A stretch of 64,000 bases of DNA from Methylomonas sp. MK1 (GTDB taxonomy: Bacteria; Pseudomonadota; Gammaproteobacteria; Methylococcales; Methylomonadaceae): the NCBI RefSeq assembly GCF_000365425.1, contig NZ_AQOV01000001.1, positions 1,674,001 to 1,738,000 on the forward strand, given 5' to 3'. Below, piece by piece: positions 47,486 through 57,389 of this stretch. Under the pieces are notes generated by a model. The model worked only from the letters and a program-made list of their open reading frames with translations, had not been told where the DNA came from and made no database searches. Numbering within the stretch: the stretch's first letter is position 1; the number at the start of each line of letters is the position of its first letter. A program made the translations under genes and the position numbers.

Positions 47486-48298
47486 ATGAATATTTTCACA
47501 AATCGTTTAAAGCAAACCATGCTTCTGGCTGCGGGATTAAGCTTGGTGGCTCCTGTTTCAATGGCGAGTACATGGGCCGGAACGGCGAATTATACAGCCG
47601 CTCCTGGCGCTACTGGCGACGAAGCGATAGTAGGCCCATTTGATACTTACGATTTTGGTTCAGGCATTACCTTGGTGCAATTTACCAGCGCAACTACCTT
47701 TACTGCTTATTTCCAAACCATGGTGGATGGTCATTTCCTGAATAATGCCGGCATCAATGTTCCGGAATTGAATATCTCCGGCGCGGGCTCGGGTTTTGAA
47801 TTGACTGTGGCTGCAACCCTGAACGGCACCTACAGTAATTTCTCAGGTTTCCAATCCTTCAACTTCTCGAGCGGAGCAGTTAACCTGTATTTTGACACGA
47901 CACCCGATTACAGTTTTACGGGCGATAGCGGCTTCAACAACGGAGCTGCAATTTTATCCGGCACCGTAACCGGCGGTTCCGGGGTCATATCGCCAGCAGG
48001 CGTAGGCGCCGAGCAACTGGATTTAAATTTTTCCGGTATTTTTGGTAGCTACGACTCCAACGTCTACACCCCAGGCATAACCGGCGGCCACTCAATTTTT
48101 TCGATCAATTTGAACAACTCATCTTTACTGTCGGGAATTAATAGCGTTTTGGGCCAAAACAAAAGCACCGGCGTACTTGCTGCCGTAGATGGCTCGATCC
48201 AATTGACAGCTGTACCTGTACCTGCTGCTGTGTGGCTGTTTGGCACTGGCCTGATCGGCTTGATTAGTGCCGGCAAACGCAAAAACAGTGTTGCTTAA
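47486..48298 (+). CDS. PEP-CTERM sorted surface protein
   Basis: The 270-residue protein has an N-terminal signal peptide (MLLAAGLSLVAPVSMA), a Gly/Ser/Asn-rich beta domain without a recognised fold, and the C-terminal sorting tail VPVPAAVWLFGTGLIGLISAGKRKN: a V-P-x-P motif, a hydrophobic helix and basic end. Such proteins are processed by an exosortase and exported to the cell surface or extracellular matrix. No exosortase gene is in the window. A strong hairpin follows the stop. Confidence 0.9.
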   Translation: MNIFTNRLKQTMLLAAGLSLVAPVSMASTWAGTANYTAAPGATGDEAIVGPFDTYDFGSGITLVQFTSATTFTAYFQTMVDGHFLNNAGINVPELNISGAGSGFELTVAATLNGTYSNFSGFQSFNFSSGAVNLYFDTTPDYSFTGDSGFNNGAAILSGTVTGGSGVISPAGVGAEQLDLNFSGIFGSYDSNVYTPGITGGHSIFSINLNNSSLLSGINSVLGQNKSTGVLAAVDGSIQLTAVPVPAAVWLFGTGLIGLISAGKRKNSVA

Positions 48299-48320
48299 GC
48301 TCTATATCTAAAGCACGTCC

Positions 48321-48361
48321 AATTCATCGCCCAAGCTACGCTATCGCTTGGGCGATGAATT
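48321..48361. terminator. Strong stem-loop after the PEP-CTERM gene
   Basis: AATTCATCGCCCAAG and CTTGGGCGATGAATT form a perfect 15-bp stem around an 11-base loop. The flanking T-run is weak, so it is a probable but not classic terminator. It can also serve holA, which ends at 48377 on the other strand. Confidence 0.7.
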
Positions 48362-48376
48362 ATTCCGGACCGAAGT

Positions 48377-49390
48377 CTAAAGCTGTAATCCCTTGGAAAA
48401 CAACAAACAAATCCCAAACAAGCCTTCCCATTCGTCGCCGGGCAGTTGGCCTTTGATCTGGCTATCAGCATTGGCGCTGGCCTGCAAAATACCCTGCAAA
48501 TCCTTGCTTTTCAACCTCTGCAAGGCCTCTTGCACCAACTGTTTGCGCTTATCCCATATCTGATATTTTTTGTAAAGTACTTCTGGGTTGCCGCCGCGTT
48601 TCAATTCGGTCTTGATATTCACCAGCGTTCGCGCTTCGCGGCTAATAGCCCACAGTACCACCGGCGCCGCGACACCTTCCGCTCTGAGCCCGGCAAGAAT
48701 TTTAACGGCTCGATTGACCTTGCCCGCCAACAAAGCGTCCATCAACTTAAACACGTCGAAGCGGGCGCTATCAGCCACATCGTCCTCAACCATGGCCTTG
48801 CAGATACTATTCGAGCCGTGCAAGATGTAGAGCTTTTCAATTTCCTGGGCTGCGGCAAGCAAATTGCCCTCGACTCGCACCGCTAGACTCTTTAGAGCAT
48901 CCCCTTCCAAATGCATGCCCTTCCGCTCCGCCCTGCGCTGCAACCAGTTTAGTAACTCCGATCCTTGTAACGGCCACACCTGCACGACGGTCGCCACTTT
49001 ATCCAAGGCCTGAAACCATTGCGACTTCTGAGCCGCACTATCCAGCTTACCGGCCGTGATCAGCAATACGGTATCTTCGGGTGGACGCTGACAATACGCG
49101 CTTAGGGCTTTACTGCCTTCCAAACCCGGCTTGCCGGAAGGCATGCGTAAATCGATGAGCTTTTTGTCGGAAAAAATAGAAAGGGATTCGGCTTCGAGAG
49201 TCAATTGCGGCCACTCGTTGCCGGTATCGACAGCAATGACCTCGCGAGTGGAAAAACCAGCCTCGCGCGCCGCGCGCCGAATGTCGTCCGCCGCTTCGCC
49301 AAGTTGTAAAGGCTCGTCACCGCTAACCAGATAAACCGGTGCCAGTTCTTTGTGCAAGGCGGCGGTTAACTGGTCAAGCTTTAGGCGCAT
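48377..49390 (-). CDS. holA: DNA polymerase III delta subunit
   Basis: The 337-residue protein opens the beta clamp in the clamp-loader complex. The start MRLKLDQLTAALHKELAPVYLVSGDEPLQLGEAADDIR is typical of HolA, as are DLRMPSGKPG and the C-terminal helical collar region (VLWAISREARTLVNI). It lies 2 bp after lptE in the conserved order leuS-lptE-holA. Confidence 0.93.
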   Translation of the reverse strand: MRLKLDQLTAALHKELAPVYLVSGDEPLQLGEAADDIRRAAREAGFSTREVIAVDTGNEWPQLTLEAESLSIFSDKKLIDLRMPSGKPGLEGSKALSAYCQRPPEDTVLLITAGKLDSAAQKSQWFQALDKVATVVQVWPLQGSELLNWLQRRAERKGMHLEGDALKSLAVRVEGNLLAAAQEIEKLYILHGSNSICKAMVEDDVADSARFDVFKLMDALLAGKVNRAVKILAGLRAEGVAAPVVLWAISREARTLVNIKTELKRGGNPEVLYKKYQIWDKRKQLVQEALQRLKSKDLQGILQASANADSQIKGQLPGDEWEGLFGICLLFSKGLQL

Positions 49391-49392
49391 AC

Positions 49393-49896
49393 TTATTTTT
49401 TCTGCGTATCGACGGCTATCCTGGCTCTGGCTAATATCATCCGCGCCACTTGCTTATAGATTTCGTTACGAATCAATTGCTCTTCGTTGCCTTTCGCCAG
49501 CACTGCAGTTTGGTCGTTAAAAAACTCCCTGGATATTTCGATCACTTGTTCGTCCATCAGCGCATTTTCCTTACTGTCGAAAAATTGAAAGCGCAGATAG
49601 TATTCCAACTCGGATTCACTGGATTTACCGGTTGAGCCGATGGTCAGCACCCGGTTACGCATGTCTTCCCGTAGCACCTTAACTACCACGCCTGCATCGT
49701 TGGGAGAACCGACGATTTTGCCTTTCGAGGCTTTCATGATCGCTTGCAATTCGCCCTGTAAGGGCTGGGAAGCGCCAAATACATACATATTTTTCAGCAC
49801 TTCCGGCATCTCTATCGAACCGCGCAGATGGTATCCGCAGCCAAGCAGCAGCGCCAAAGTTCCAAACAAGACCATCCGGCTCAAGTGATTAATCAT
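49393..49896 (-). CDS. lptE: LPS-assembly lipoprotein LptE
   Basis: From the ATG at 49896, with GAGAAG upstream, the protein has 167 residues. A lipobox (LALLLGCGYHLRG) puts the lipidated cysteine near residue 20. The chain then follows LptE: GSIEMPEVLKNMYVFGAS, DMRNRVLTIGSTGKSSESELEYYLRFQF. LptE plugs the LptD barrel and helps insert LPS into the outer membrane. The frame is open 10 codons upstream, overlapping leuS, but that would displace the signal peptide. Confidence 0.92.
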   Translation of the reverse strand: MINHLSRMVLFGTLALLLGCGYHLRGSIEMPEVLKNMYVFGASQPLQGELQAIMKASKGKIVGSPNDAGVVVKVLREDMRNRVLTIGSTGKSSESELEYYLRFQFFDSKENALMDEQVIEISREFFNDQTAVLAKGNEEQLIRNEIYKQVARMILARARIAVDTQKK

Positions 49897-49918
49897 CTGC
49901 TTCTCGAAAATCCAGCGT

Positions 49919-52507
49919 TTAAACAACGATATTCACCAGTTTTTGCGGCACTACAATCAGCTTTTTCACCGGCTTACCTTCCAGGTAACGCTGCACGTTC
50001 TCGTCAGCCAAAGCCAACGCTTCGACTTGCTCTTTGGAAGCCGTCGCCGCTACCGATAATTTCCCGCGCAACTTGCCATTGACCTGCACCACCATCTCGA
50101 TGGCATCCTGTTGTAACGCCGATTCATCAATAACCGGCCATGCCGCCACCACGATGTCATCGTTGTGGCCCAACTCGTTCCACAGCTCTTGTGACGCGTG
50201 CGGAATAATCGGGGCCAGCATCAAGACGATGGCTTCCAGCAGTTCCTGGCGAGTTGCCCTGCCATTGGCACTATCGTCATCAAATTTATTCAACGCGTTA
50301 ACCAACTCCATGTTGGCGGCAATCGCGGTGTTAAAAGTATGGCGACGGGCCATATCGTCGCTGACTTTTTGCAAGGCCTGATGCAACTGGCGGCGCAACA
50401 CTTTTTGATCGTCGCTCAATGCTGCCTTATCCAATGACTGATTCGGCAAACCGGCTTCGACGTGCAGATAGACTTGCCGCCACAAACGTTTCAGAAAGCG
50501 GAACGCGCCTTCCACACCGGCATCGTTCCATTCCAGCGATTGGTCCGGCGGCGAAGTAAACATGGTGTACAACCGCACCGTATCGGCGCCGTATTTGTCG
50601 ATCAAGACTTGCGGATCGACGCCGTTGTTTTTCGACTTGGACATCTTCTCCACTGCGCCGACCGTGACTGGCGAACCATCTTCCAGCAACTTGGCGCCAA
50701 TAATCTTGCCTTTGGCGTCGCGTTCGACATCGATTTGGGTCAGATTGAAATAGCGCTTATGGCCGTGATCGTCGATTTGATAGAAGGTTTCAGCGATCAC
50801 CATGCCTTGCGTCAGGAGATTCTTGAACGGCTCGTCGCAAACCACCAAACCTTCGTCGCGTAGCAACTTGGTGAAAAAACGCGCGTACAGCAAATGCAAA
50901 ATCGCATGTTCGATACCGCCGATATAATGATCGACCGGCAACCAATAATTGGCGCGCTGATCCAGCATCGCGGTGTCGCAATCCTGGCTGGCGTAACGAG
51001 CGAAATACCAGGACGATTCCATAAAGGTATCGAAGGTATCAGTCTCGCGCCGCGCCGGCTTGGCGCATTGCGGACAAGTGGTATGCGGGAAAGTCGGATG
51101 TGCAGCCAGCGGCGATTGCGAGCCATCCAGCACTACGTCGCGCGGCAAGGTTACCGGCAACTGATCGTCCGGCACCGGCACGGTACCGCAGTCATCGCAA
51201 TAAATCACAGGAATCGGCGCACCCCAATAGCGTTGCCGAGAAACGCCCCAGTCGCGCAATCTGAAATTAGTTTTGCGTTCGCCCTTGCCCAAGCCGGCCA
51301 GTTTGGCGGCGATGGCATCGAAAGCTTGCTTGAAATTCAAGCCGTCGAATTCGCCGGAATTTTTCAACACACCTTTTTCGGTAAACGCCTTTTCGCTGAC
51401 ACTGTCGTCCGCACCATCGGCTGCGGCAATAACTTCCTTGATGGCAATGCCATATCTCTTCGCAAATTCATAATCGCGCTGATCGTGCGCAGGTACCGAC
51501 ATGACCGCACCAGTGCCGTAGTTCATCAATACGAAGTTAGCAATCCACACCGGCACCGATGCGCCAGTCAAAGGATGAATGGCGTGGTAACCGGAAGCAA
51601 TACCGCGTTTTTCCATGGTTTCCATCGCCGCTTCCGAGGTTTCCATCTGCTTGCAGGATTCTATGAAGGCAGCGATGTCGGCATTGTTCTCCGCCGCTTT
51701 CAATGCCAACGGGTGTTCGGCGGCCACCGCAACGTAAGTCACCCCCATCACGGTATCGGGGCGGGTGGTATAGATGCGAATCGGCGCGTCAAAACCATCG
51801 ACCGCAAAATCCATCTCCACACCTTCGGAACGGCCGATCCAGTTGGCCTGCATGGTTCTGACCTGCTCCGGCCAGCCGGGCAGTTTATCCAGCGAGGTCA
51901 GCAACTCGTCGGCATAGGCGGTGATTTTTAAAAACCACTGGGAAATTTCCTTTTTCTCGACTTGGGTGTCGCAGCGCCAGCAGCAGCCGTCGATCACCTG
52001 TTCGTTCGCCAGTACGGTTTGGTCGTGCGGACACCAGTTGACCGGCGCGGTCTTTTTATAAACCAAGCCTTTTTCCAGCAGACGCAGGAAGAACCATTGT
52101 TCCCAACGGTAATAGCTGGGATCGCAAGTCGCCAGTTCGCGGCTCCAGTCGTAACCAAAACCCAGCCGTTTCAGCTGGTCACGCATATAATCAATATTCG
52201 AATAGGTCCAGTCGGCGGGATGCACCTTGTTTTGCATCGCCGCGTTTTCCGCCGGCAAACCGAACGCGTCCCAGCCCATCGGTTGCAGTACATGTTTGCC
52301 TTGCATCCTTTGAAAACGGCTGATCACGTCGCCAATGGTGTAATTGCGGACATGGCCCATATGCAGCTTGCCGCTGGGATAAGGAAACATCGACAGACAA
52401 TAGTATTTTTCCTTGCCGGTATCTTCAGAGGCAGTAAAAACCCCGGATTTTTCCCAGTCGGCCTGTACTTTTTGCTCTATTTCCGACGGCTTGTAATGCT
52501 CTTCCAT
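49919..52507 (-). CDS. leuS: Leucyl-tRNA synthetase
   Basis: The 862-residue class I enzyme charges tRNA-Leu. The HIGH-type motif is [19 protein letters not shown] (HMGH at about 49-52), and the KMSKS motif is in [15 protein letters not shown]. An editing domain ([22 protein letters not shown]) and zinc-binding cysteine pairs ([18 protein letters not shown]) are present. It lies upstream of lptE-holA as in most gammaproteobacteria. Confidence 0.97.
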   Translation of the reverse strand: MEEHYKPSEIEQKVQADWEKSGVFTASEDTGKEKYYCLSMFPYPSGKLHMGHVRNYTIGDVISRFQRMQGKHVLQPMGWDAFGLPAENAAMQNKVHPADWTYSNIDYMRDQLKRLGFGYDWSRELATCDPSYYRWEQWFFLRLLEKGLVYKKTAPVNWCPHDQTVLANEQVIDGCCWRCDTQVEKKEISQWFLKITAYADELLTSLDKLPGWPEQVRTMQANWIGRSEGVEMDFAVDGFDAPIRIYTTRPDTVMGVTYVAVAAEHPLALKAAENNADIAAFIESCKQMETSEAAMETMEKRGIASGYHAIHPLTGASVPVWIANFVLMNYGTGAVMSVPAHDQRDYEFAKRYGIAIKEVIAAADGADDSVSEKAFTEKGVLKNSGEFDGLNFKQAFDAIAAKLAGLGKGERKTNFRLRDWGVSRQRYWGAPIPVIYCDDCGTVPVPDDQLPVTLPRDVVLDGSQSPLAAHPTFPHTTCPQCAKPARRETDTFDTFMESSWYFARYASQDCDTAMLDQRANYWLPVDHYIGGIEHAILHLLYARFFTKLLRDEGLVVCDEPFKNLLTQGMVIAETFYQIDDHGHKRYFNLTQIDVERDAKGKIIGAKLLEDGSPVTVGAVEKMSKSKNNGVDPQVLIDKYGADTVRLYTMFTSPPDQSLEWNDAGVEGAFRFLKRLWRQVYLHVEAGLPNQSLDKAALSDDQKVLRRQLHQALQKVSDDMARRHTFNTAIAANMELVNALNKFDDDSANGRATRQELLEAIVLMLAPIIPHASQELWNELGHNDDIVVAAWPVIDESALQQDAIEMVVQVNGKLRGKLSVAATASKEQVEALALADENVQRYLEGKPVKKLIVVPQKLVNIVV

Positions 52508-52598
52508 CCTATTCGTCTTTTGCTGTAAAAAGGCGCTAGAATACCTTAGAGACGCTTAAAGCTAAAGCGTGAAAATTAAAACAACACCGGGAGCAGCC

Positions 52599-53087
52599 AT
52601 GGGCGAAAACAAACTGATCAAAGCGTACGACGATCTGATGGGCCATCTTTACGAAGCGTTGGACGATACGCTGCACACCGTCGCCGACGCGTTGGAAATA
52701 GCCAAGGAAAAAACCAGCGCACTGGGCGGCCATACCCAAGAAGAAATCAATAAAATCGCCGACTACGTGATGCGCGACGTGGAGCATGTTGCCACCGCGC
52801 CATCGCAACAAAACGACAGCAACTCGCTGTCCGAATGGTTGAAGTTTGACATCGATTTGATCGAAAACTTTGCCTTGGACGCCTTCATGGACATCGCCGA
52901 CAAAACCAAGGTCAAGCTGGCCGCACTGGAGATGGAAGCCAAGCTGTACCACCCCTATAAAAGCGGTGAAGTAGCCGGCCCCGGCACTTTCGTCTGCGAT
53001 GCCTGCGGCAAGCAAATCGCCTTCAAGTCCACCAGCGTTATACCGGCCTGCCCCGAGTGCAAAGGCGACAGTTTCTCACGCGTTTGA
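52599..53087 (+). CDS. Zinc-ribbon protein (DUF1451-like)
   Basis: From the ATG at 52599, preceded by GGGAG, the protein has 162 residues; an upstream GTG at 52569 is in frame but lacks a ribosome-binding site. The N-terminal half is helical and acidic (KAYDDLMGHLYEALDDTLHTVADALEIAKEKT), and the C-terminus holds a zinc ribbon with CDACGK and CPECKGDSF. This matches the DUF1451 zinc-ribbon family of unknown function. It is divergent from leuS. Confidence 0.8.
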   Translation: MGENKLIKAYDDLMGHLYEALDDTLHTVADALEIAKEKTSALGGHTQEEINKIADYVMRDVEHVATAPSQQNDSNSLSEWLKFDIDLIENFALDAFMDIADKTKVKLAALEMEAKLYHPYKSGEVAGPGTFVCDACGKQIAFKSTSVIPACPECKGDSFSRV

Positions 53088-53145
53088 TATTGCAGGCTTT
53101 AACCTTATAATGCGGGCTTTTATTTTTTAACAATCGAGGGCGATT

Positions 53146-53919
53146 ATGCGCAGGGTGATTTTCAATCAGAAAGGCGGCGTGGGTAAATCTACCATTACCT
53201 GTAACCTGGCAGCCATCAGCGCCGTCGAGGGTAAAAAAACCCTGGTGATCGATCTCGATGTGCAAGGCAACTCAACCCAATATTTACTTGGAAACAAGGT
53301 CGCCGATTCCGACAAGACCATCGCCCACTTTTTCAAGGACAGTCTAGGCCTCGGCCTCTTCGGCGGCGGCAAGGAAGGCTTGGACGGTTTGATTCATGAA
53401 ACCCCCTTCCCCAACCTTTACGTGCTGCCATCCCATTCCGACCTGGAAGGCTTACAAAGCAGATTGGAATCCCGGCATAAAATCTACAAATTAAAAGAAG
53501 CTCTGGAAAAACTGGAAGGCTTCGATCAAATCTATATCGACACCCCACCTATCCTGAATTTTTACAGCCTGTCCGCGTTAATCGCCGCCGAAAAATGCCT
53601 GATTCCCTTCGACTGCGACACCTTCGCCCGCGAAGCACTGTACACACTGATGCGCGCCATCGCTGAAGTCAAAGCCGATCATAACGACAGACTGGAAGTA
53701 GAAGGCGTCATCGTTAATCAATATCAGAAACAAGCCAACCTGCCCCGCCAGTTGGTTGATGAACTGATCGCCGAAGGTTTGCCGGTACTGGAAACCAAAA
53801 TCTCCACCTCGGTGAAAGTCCGCGAGTCGCATAGCGATGCTCAGCCTTTGATTCACTACGCGCCAACCCATAAGTTGACCGAAGAATACCGGGCCTTGCA
53901 TTTGGAAATTCACAAATAG
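53146..53919 (+). CDS. ParA-family ATPase
   Basis: The 257-residue protein has the deviant Walker A KGGVGKST (about residues 9-16), LVIDLDVQGNSTQYLLG, and IYIDTPPILNFYSLSALIAAEKCLIPFDCD. It belongs to the ParA/Soj group of ATPases that position DNA or protein complexes. No ParB gene and no parS-like repeat is nearby, so it is an orphan ParA; the cargo is unknown. GAGG precedes the ATG. A strong terminator follows. Confidence 0.88.
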   Translation: MRRVIFNQKGGVGKSTITCNLAAISAVEGKKTLVIDLDVQGNSTQYLLGNKVADSDKTIAHFFKDSLGLGLFGGGKEGLDGLIHETPFPNLYVLPSHSDLEGLQSRLESRHKIYKLKEALEKLEGFDQIYIDTPPILNFYSLSALIAAEKCLIPFDCDTFAREALYTLMRAIAEVKADHNDRLEVEGVIVNQYQKQANLPRQLVDELIAEGLPVLETKISTSVKVRESHSDAQPLIHYAPTHKLTEEYRALHLEIHK

Positions 53920-53941
53920 CCGTTTAGCAAACACCAACATT

Positions 53942-53970
53942 AAAAAAGCCAGCAATGCTGGCTTTTTTGT
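53942..53970. terminator. Bidirectional rho-independent terminator
   Basis: AAAAAAGCCAGCA and TGCTGGCTTTTTT form a symmetrical hairpin with A- and T-runs. It ends the ParA gene and can also end the convergent gene at 54009. Confidence 0.88.
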
Positions 53971-54008
53971 TTTAAAGGACACTACAAACCGGTGCGTGAA
54001 CGTAGGGT

Positions 54009-54365
54009 TTACCCGATTAACTCCATCATTGATTTCTCAACCCTCATGTTCAACCGACAAAAGGCCTTGTGCAACACCTCCCAGCCTTCGAAAGAAACGA
54101 TCACCCAATTCTCGGTGCTGCGATCCCATTCCGTGTCCAATAACACACCCAACCGCACCAGCTGCTTAAAGGTGTCGTCGGAAGGTGCATCGATATGCGC
54201 CAAGGCTGCTTCGAGTTGATTTGGCGGGATCAAACGGGCTGCCGGTTGATCATTACCCGCATGCCGGTTTGCATACATGATATACCCTGGATTAAGCTGC
54301 AATTTATGTAAATCTTGACAGTAAGCATCAAAATTTTGAAGCGGGAACTGCAACATCTGACTCAT
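54009..54365 (-). CDS. Conserved-looking hypothetical protein
   Basis: From the ATG at 54365, for which GGGAG is at a proper distance (too close to the ATG at 54371), the protein has 118 residues. It is soluble, with LNPGYIMYANRHAGNDQPAAR and NWVIVSFEGWEVLHKAFCRLNM. No motif or family is recognised. It lies 20 bp downstream of the pyruvate-kinase-like gene in the same direction, so co-transcription is likely. Confidence 0.6.
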   Translation of the reverse strand: MSQMLQFPLQNFDAYCQDLHKLQLNPGYIMYANRHAGNDQPAARLIPPNQLEAALAHIDAPSDDTFKQLVRLGVLLDTEWDRSTENWVIVSFEGWEVLHKAFCRLNMRVEKSMMELIG

Positions 54366-54385
54366 TTCCATACTCCCTAGCTGCG

Positions 54386-56320
54386 CTAAATAATTATTTC
54401 GGTCAAGCTACACTCGTTGATAGACGCTTGTTGGGGCTTCAACGTATGCGCCAGCCGCAGTTCGCGAAGCATCGCGCGTTTCTTGGCTTGATGCTGCTGC
54501 ATACGCCTGAGAATATCGTCCAAAACGCGCACCGCGCTAAGCACATGCGGCCCCTTGTTGATCATCACACACTCCGCCCGGTCGCCCATGGCGGCATCGG
54601 TAATTTCCGCCCGCGAGGGCATCCCCTCCTTGGCCAGAGTTTCCAGAACCTGCGTCGCCCAGATCACCGGCACATGGGCAGCTTCGCAGATCCATAATAT
54701 TTCTTCCTGCACTTCGGCCAGCCGTTCAAACCCACACTCCACAGCCAAATCGCCACGAGCAATCATCACCCCGCAACAAGGCGCTCGCATAGCAGCCAGC
54801 AACATGGCCGGCAAGTTTTCGAACGCCCGCCTGGTTTCAATTTTTAGCACGATCGCCGGCCGTCTATCCCCCAGACGCGCCATATGCTCATGCAGCAACT
54901 CGACATCATGCGCGCTATTGGCAAAAGACAATTCCACGACATCAGCGTTTTCGACCACGAAACCCAGATCTTCGATATCCTTGGCCGTCAACGCACTGAT
55001 CCCTAGTCTGCTCTCGGGCAGATTGATCCCCTTATCGCCTCTCAGTTTTTCACCGCGCGCACGCACATGGGTGATTCTGACCAGAACTTGGGCAAACTCA
55101 ACTCTATCGATCACGCCACCAATTTTGCCATCATCGAACCAGATCGGCTCTCCCGCTCGAACATCGTCAAAAATCTCCGGAATGGAGCAACCGATCATGG
55201 CCGGCGTCAGCACCTGGCCGCTACTGTCATAAGTTGCCGGCCGACCGGGCGCCAGGTCACGCGTTAAGATCAACAAATCGTCCTGTTTTAGCAAAATGGC
55301 ATTTTCAGCTTGCGGTAACAGATTGATAGTCACTTGGCGATCATCGGCATGAGCCACCTTACGCTCGTGATTCAAAACCGTGCCGGGAACGATATAAGCG
55401 CTTTGCGTCGCCTCCGCCCAATAACCCTGCTCAGTAATGTCAACCACTGCCAGGTTTCGTTTCGCGCCGCGGGCATCGGTGAATTTCAGTTGCTCACCCA
55501 GGTATAAACGGCGTAGCCATTCGCCTGGCAATAGCAAACAGGCATTAGCGGGTGAAGGCGGAGCAGTGGGTTGCGACACGTCCGTTAACCAGACGCGCGC
55601 CGGCGCGATGAGTCGGCCGTGGTCGTCGTGCGTCGGACGAATTCGCAGCACCGCTAATCGCGGATCGAGCGGGCCGGTCCGCAACTTGGGACCGGCCAGA
55701 TCCATCACGACACGACAAGTTTTGCCCAGCGCGCGCTCGGCTTGTCGCAGATGGGCTATCATTTGCATCCATGCCACCGTGTCATCATGGGCGCAATTGA
55801 TGCGCATACAATCCATGCCTTGCTCAAGCAGATTGTGAATTAGCGAATAGTCTTCCGCCGCTTCGCTGGGCATGGTCACCATGATCCGCACACCACGGCC
55901 ATTTGCAGCCTCCCCCAACAAGCAATGAGTATGGTCGACCAGCAATCGCTCGCCGGCGGCAAAATCCACCACTACCGTCTCTTGATTAGGCGGCACCCAC
56001 TCCTGTCCGGTTAAGCGATGCAAAACCTCCAAAACCGCATCGATGGTTGCCAATACATGCGATTCCGCTCGCCCCAACGACGACAGCCCCAGGGCAGCCA
56101 GTTTTAGTTGCAAGGGCCTGAGGTCGCGGCGGCGCAGCGCTAGATAATGCAGCATATTACGGGCGCTATCCCGGTTATTGCCCTCCACTTGATCGATGCG
56201 CTGTTGACACCCCGCGGTTTCGGCAATCATTTCCGCGCGAATGTCCATCAATTCTCTCAGGACCTCATCGACCACGGCGTCTTGCAAATAAGTGTTTTTG
56301 GTAACGGGATTCGTTGTCAA
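54386..56320 (-). CDS. Pyruvate-kinase-like protein with long N-terminal extension
   Basis: The 644-residue protein has a pyruvate kinase barrel with inserts: IMVTMPSEAAEDYSLIHNLLEQGMDCMRINCAHDD, VVMDLAGPKLRTGPL, MIARGDLAVECGFERLAEVQEEI and VPVIWATQVLETLAKEGMPSRAEITDAAMGDRAECVMINKG. About 140 residues precede the barrel and the usual C-terminal regulatory domain is nearly absent. It is longer and more divergent than the normal enzyme (about 470-480 residues), so activity is probable but not certain. The start is TTG at 56320 with GAGG upstream. Confidence 0.82.
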   Translation of the reverse strand: MTTNPVTKNTYLQDAVVDEVLRELMDIRAEMIAETAGCQQRIDQVEGNNRDSARNMLHYLALRRRDLRPLQLKLAALGLSSLGRAESHVLATIDAVLEVLHRLTGQEWVPPNQETVVVDFAAGERLLVDHTHCLLGEAANGRGVRIMVTMPSEAAEDYSLIHNLLEQGMDCMRINCAHDDTVAWMQMIAHLRQAERALGKTCRVVMDLAGPKLRTGPLDPRLAVLRIRPTHDDHGRLIAPARVWLTDVSQPTAPPSPANACLLLPGEWLRRLYLGEQLKFTDARGAKRNLAVVDITEQGYWAEATQSAYIVPGTVLNHERKVAHADDRQVTINLLPQAENAILLKQDDLLILTRDLAPGRPATYDSSGQVLTPAMIGCSIPEIFDDVRAGEPIWFDDGKIGGVIDRVEFAQVLVRITHVRARGEKLRGDKGINLPESRLGISALTAKDIEDLGFVVENADVVELSFANSAHDVELLHEHMARLGDRRPAIVLKIETRRAFENLPAMLLAAMRAPCCGVMIARGDLAVECGFERLAEVQEEILWICEAAHVPVIWATQVLETLAKEGMPSRAEITDAAMGDRAECVMINKGPHVLSAVRVLDDILRRMQQHQAKKRAMLRELRLAHTLKPQQASINECSLTEIII

Positions 56321-56360
56321 AGATCGCCTCTAAAGCCAAGCGGTCGGCTTGTCCGCTTAA

Positions 56361-57098
56361 TCAGCTGGGATTGTTAATGCAACTTTCCTTAATCGCAAGA
56401 CCGCCATGCCGCACATCAATACCGTCCAACATGAAAATCGCGTGCTCGGCGATGTTCCGGCAATGCTCTCCGCAACGCTCCATGGCTTTCATCATTTGCA
56501 TCACATCCAGAGCTCGGCGGATCATGCGGGCATCGTGCAATACTAAGGTTAGTTGATGCTTGATACCCTCCTGCAATTCCGACTCGCAATCCCTGTCGCA
56601 TTGCAACAGGGCGTAAGCCTGCTTGGAATCCCGACTTTCGAAAACCACCATCAGTTTATCCAAAATCAGCTTGATTAAACCACCCATTTTTACTATGTCC
56701 GTCAGCAGCTTTTGATTGGGGTCGCTAGTGTTCGGGTCGAACAACACCGTAATCAGCTTGGCGAACTCGACAATCTCGACACCGATTTTCTCCAGCTCCA
56801 CCGCGATTTTCGATGTTGACAATACATAGCGCAGATCATTTGCCACCGGACAATGCCGGGCAATGATGTTCAATACTTCGCCATCAATCTTGCTTTCGAA
56901 ATGTTTGACCTTTTTATGCCGCGAAACGACTTTTTGCGCCAGTTCGCCGTCGCCGTAATCCAGGGCCTGCATCGCCTGCTCCAGCTGATAAACCAAAAGG
57001 TCCGTCATATCCAGCATCAAACTGTGCATATGCCCCAAATCGGTGTCATACGCATGCAAGGTATGCACATTATTGGGTGTGTCTGTTTGCTTCGTCAT
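56361..57098 (-). CDS. phoU: Phosphate signalling protein PhoU
   Basis: From the ATG at 57098 the protein has 245 residues; the frame is open 15 codons further but no ribosome-binding site supports that. Two PhoU three-helix repeats are visible, with MHSLMLDMTDLLVYQLEQAMQAL, RHCPVANDLRYVLSTSKIAVELEKIG and a second E-x-DxVD-like region. PhoU links the Pst transporter to the PhoR-PhoB system. No pst genes are adjacent. A Pho-box-like sequence lies between it and the divergent phosphoesterase. Confidence 0.9.
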   Translation of the reverse strand: MTKQTDTPNNVHTLHAYDTDLGHMHSLMLDMTDLLVYQLEQAMQALDYGDGELAQKVVSRHKKVKHFESKIDGEVLNIIARHCPVANDLRYVLSTSKIAVELEKIGVEIVEFAKLITVLFDPNTSDPNQKLLTDIVKMGGLIKLILDKLMVVFESRDSKQAYALLQCDRDCESELQEGIKHQLTLVLHDARMIRRALDVMQMMKAMERCGEHCRNIAEHAIFMLDGIDVRHGGLAIKESCINNPS

Positions 57099-57170
57099 CG
57101 TCAGTTCTCTTGCTTGTTTAGCCAGGGTCTCGGTAATAAGCAAACCTTAGAACAAGTACATTACAGGAAT

Positions 57171-57188
57171 GTGACATAACCCTGTCAG
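57171..57188. promoter_or_regulatory. Possible Pho box upstream of phoU
   Basis: GTGACAT-AACC-CTGTCAG on the plus strand (CTGACAG-GGTT-ATGTCAC on the minus strand) has two 7-bp units at 11-bp spacing with five to six matches to CTGTCAT. It lies about 75 bp before the phoU start. Confidence 0.4.
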
Positions 57189-57320
57189 ACACGCGAAACG
57201 TGGCTCGTTAGCTATTGTTTTTAAAAAACATATTTCTAACAGCCATAGTCTAAAGCCTGCAAAAAGCCCCCAAAAAAATCCGTCGCCCACATTCACCGGC
57301 AAAAAAGCGACAAGCCGACT

Positions 57321-57338
57321 CTGTCATGCTGTTGTCAT
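57321..57338 (+). promoter_or_regulatory. Pho box upstream of phosphoesterase gene
   Basis: CTGTCAT-GCTG-TTGTCAT has two direct repeats at exactly 11-bp spacing, one perfect and one with a single mismatch to the PhoB-binding half-site. It ends 51 bp before the ATG at 57390, where a PhoB site replacing the minus-35 box would be expected. Confidence 0.65.
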
Positions 57339-57389
57339 AAACGCAGACAAGAATAGCCTTCGTCCGATACCAATATTTGGCGTTTGCTT

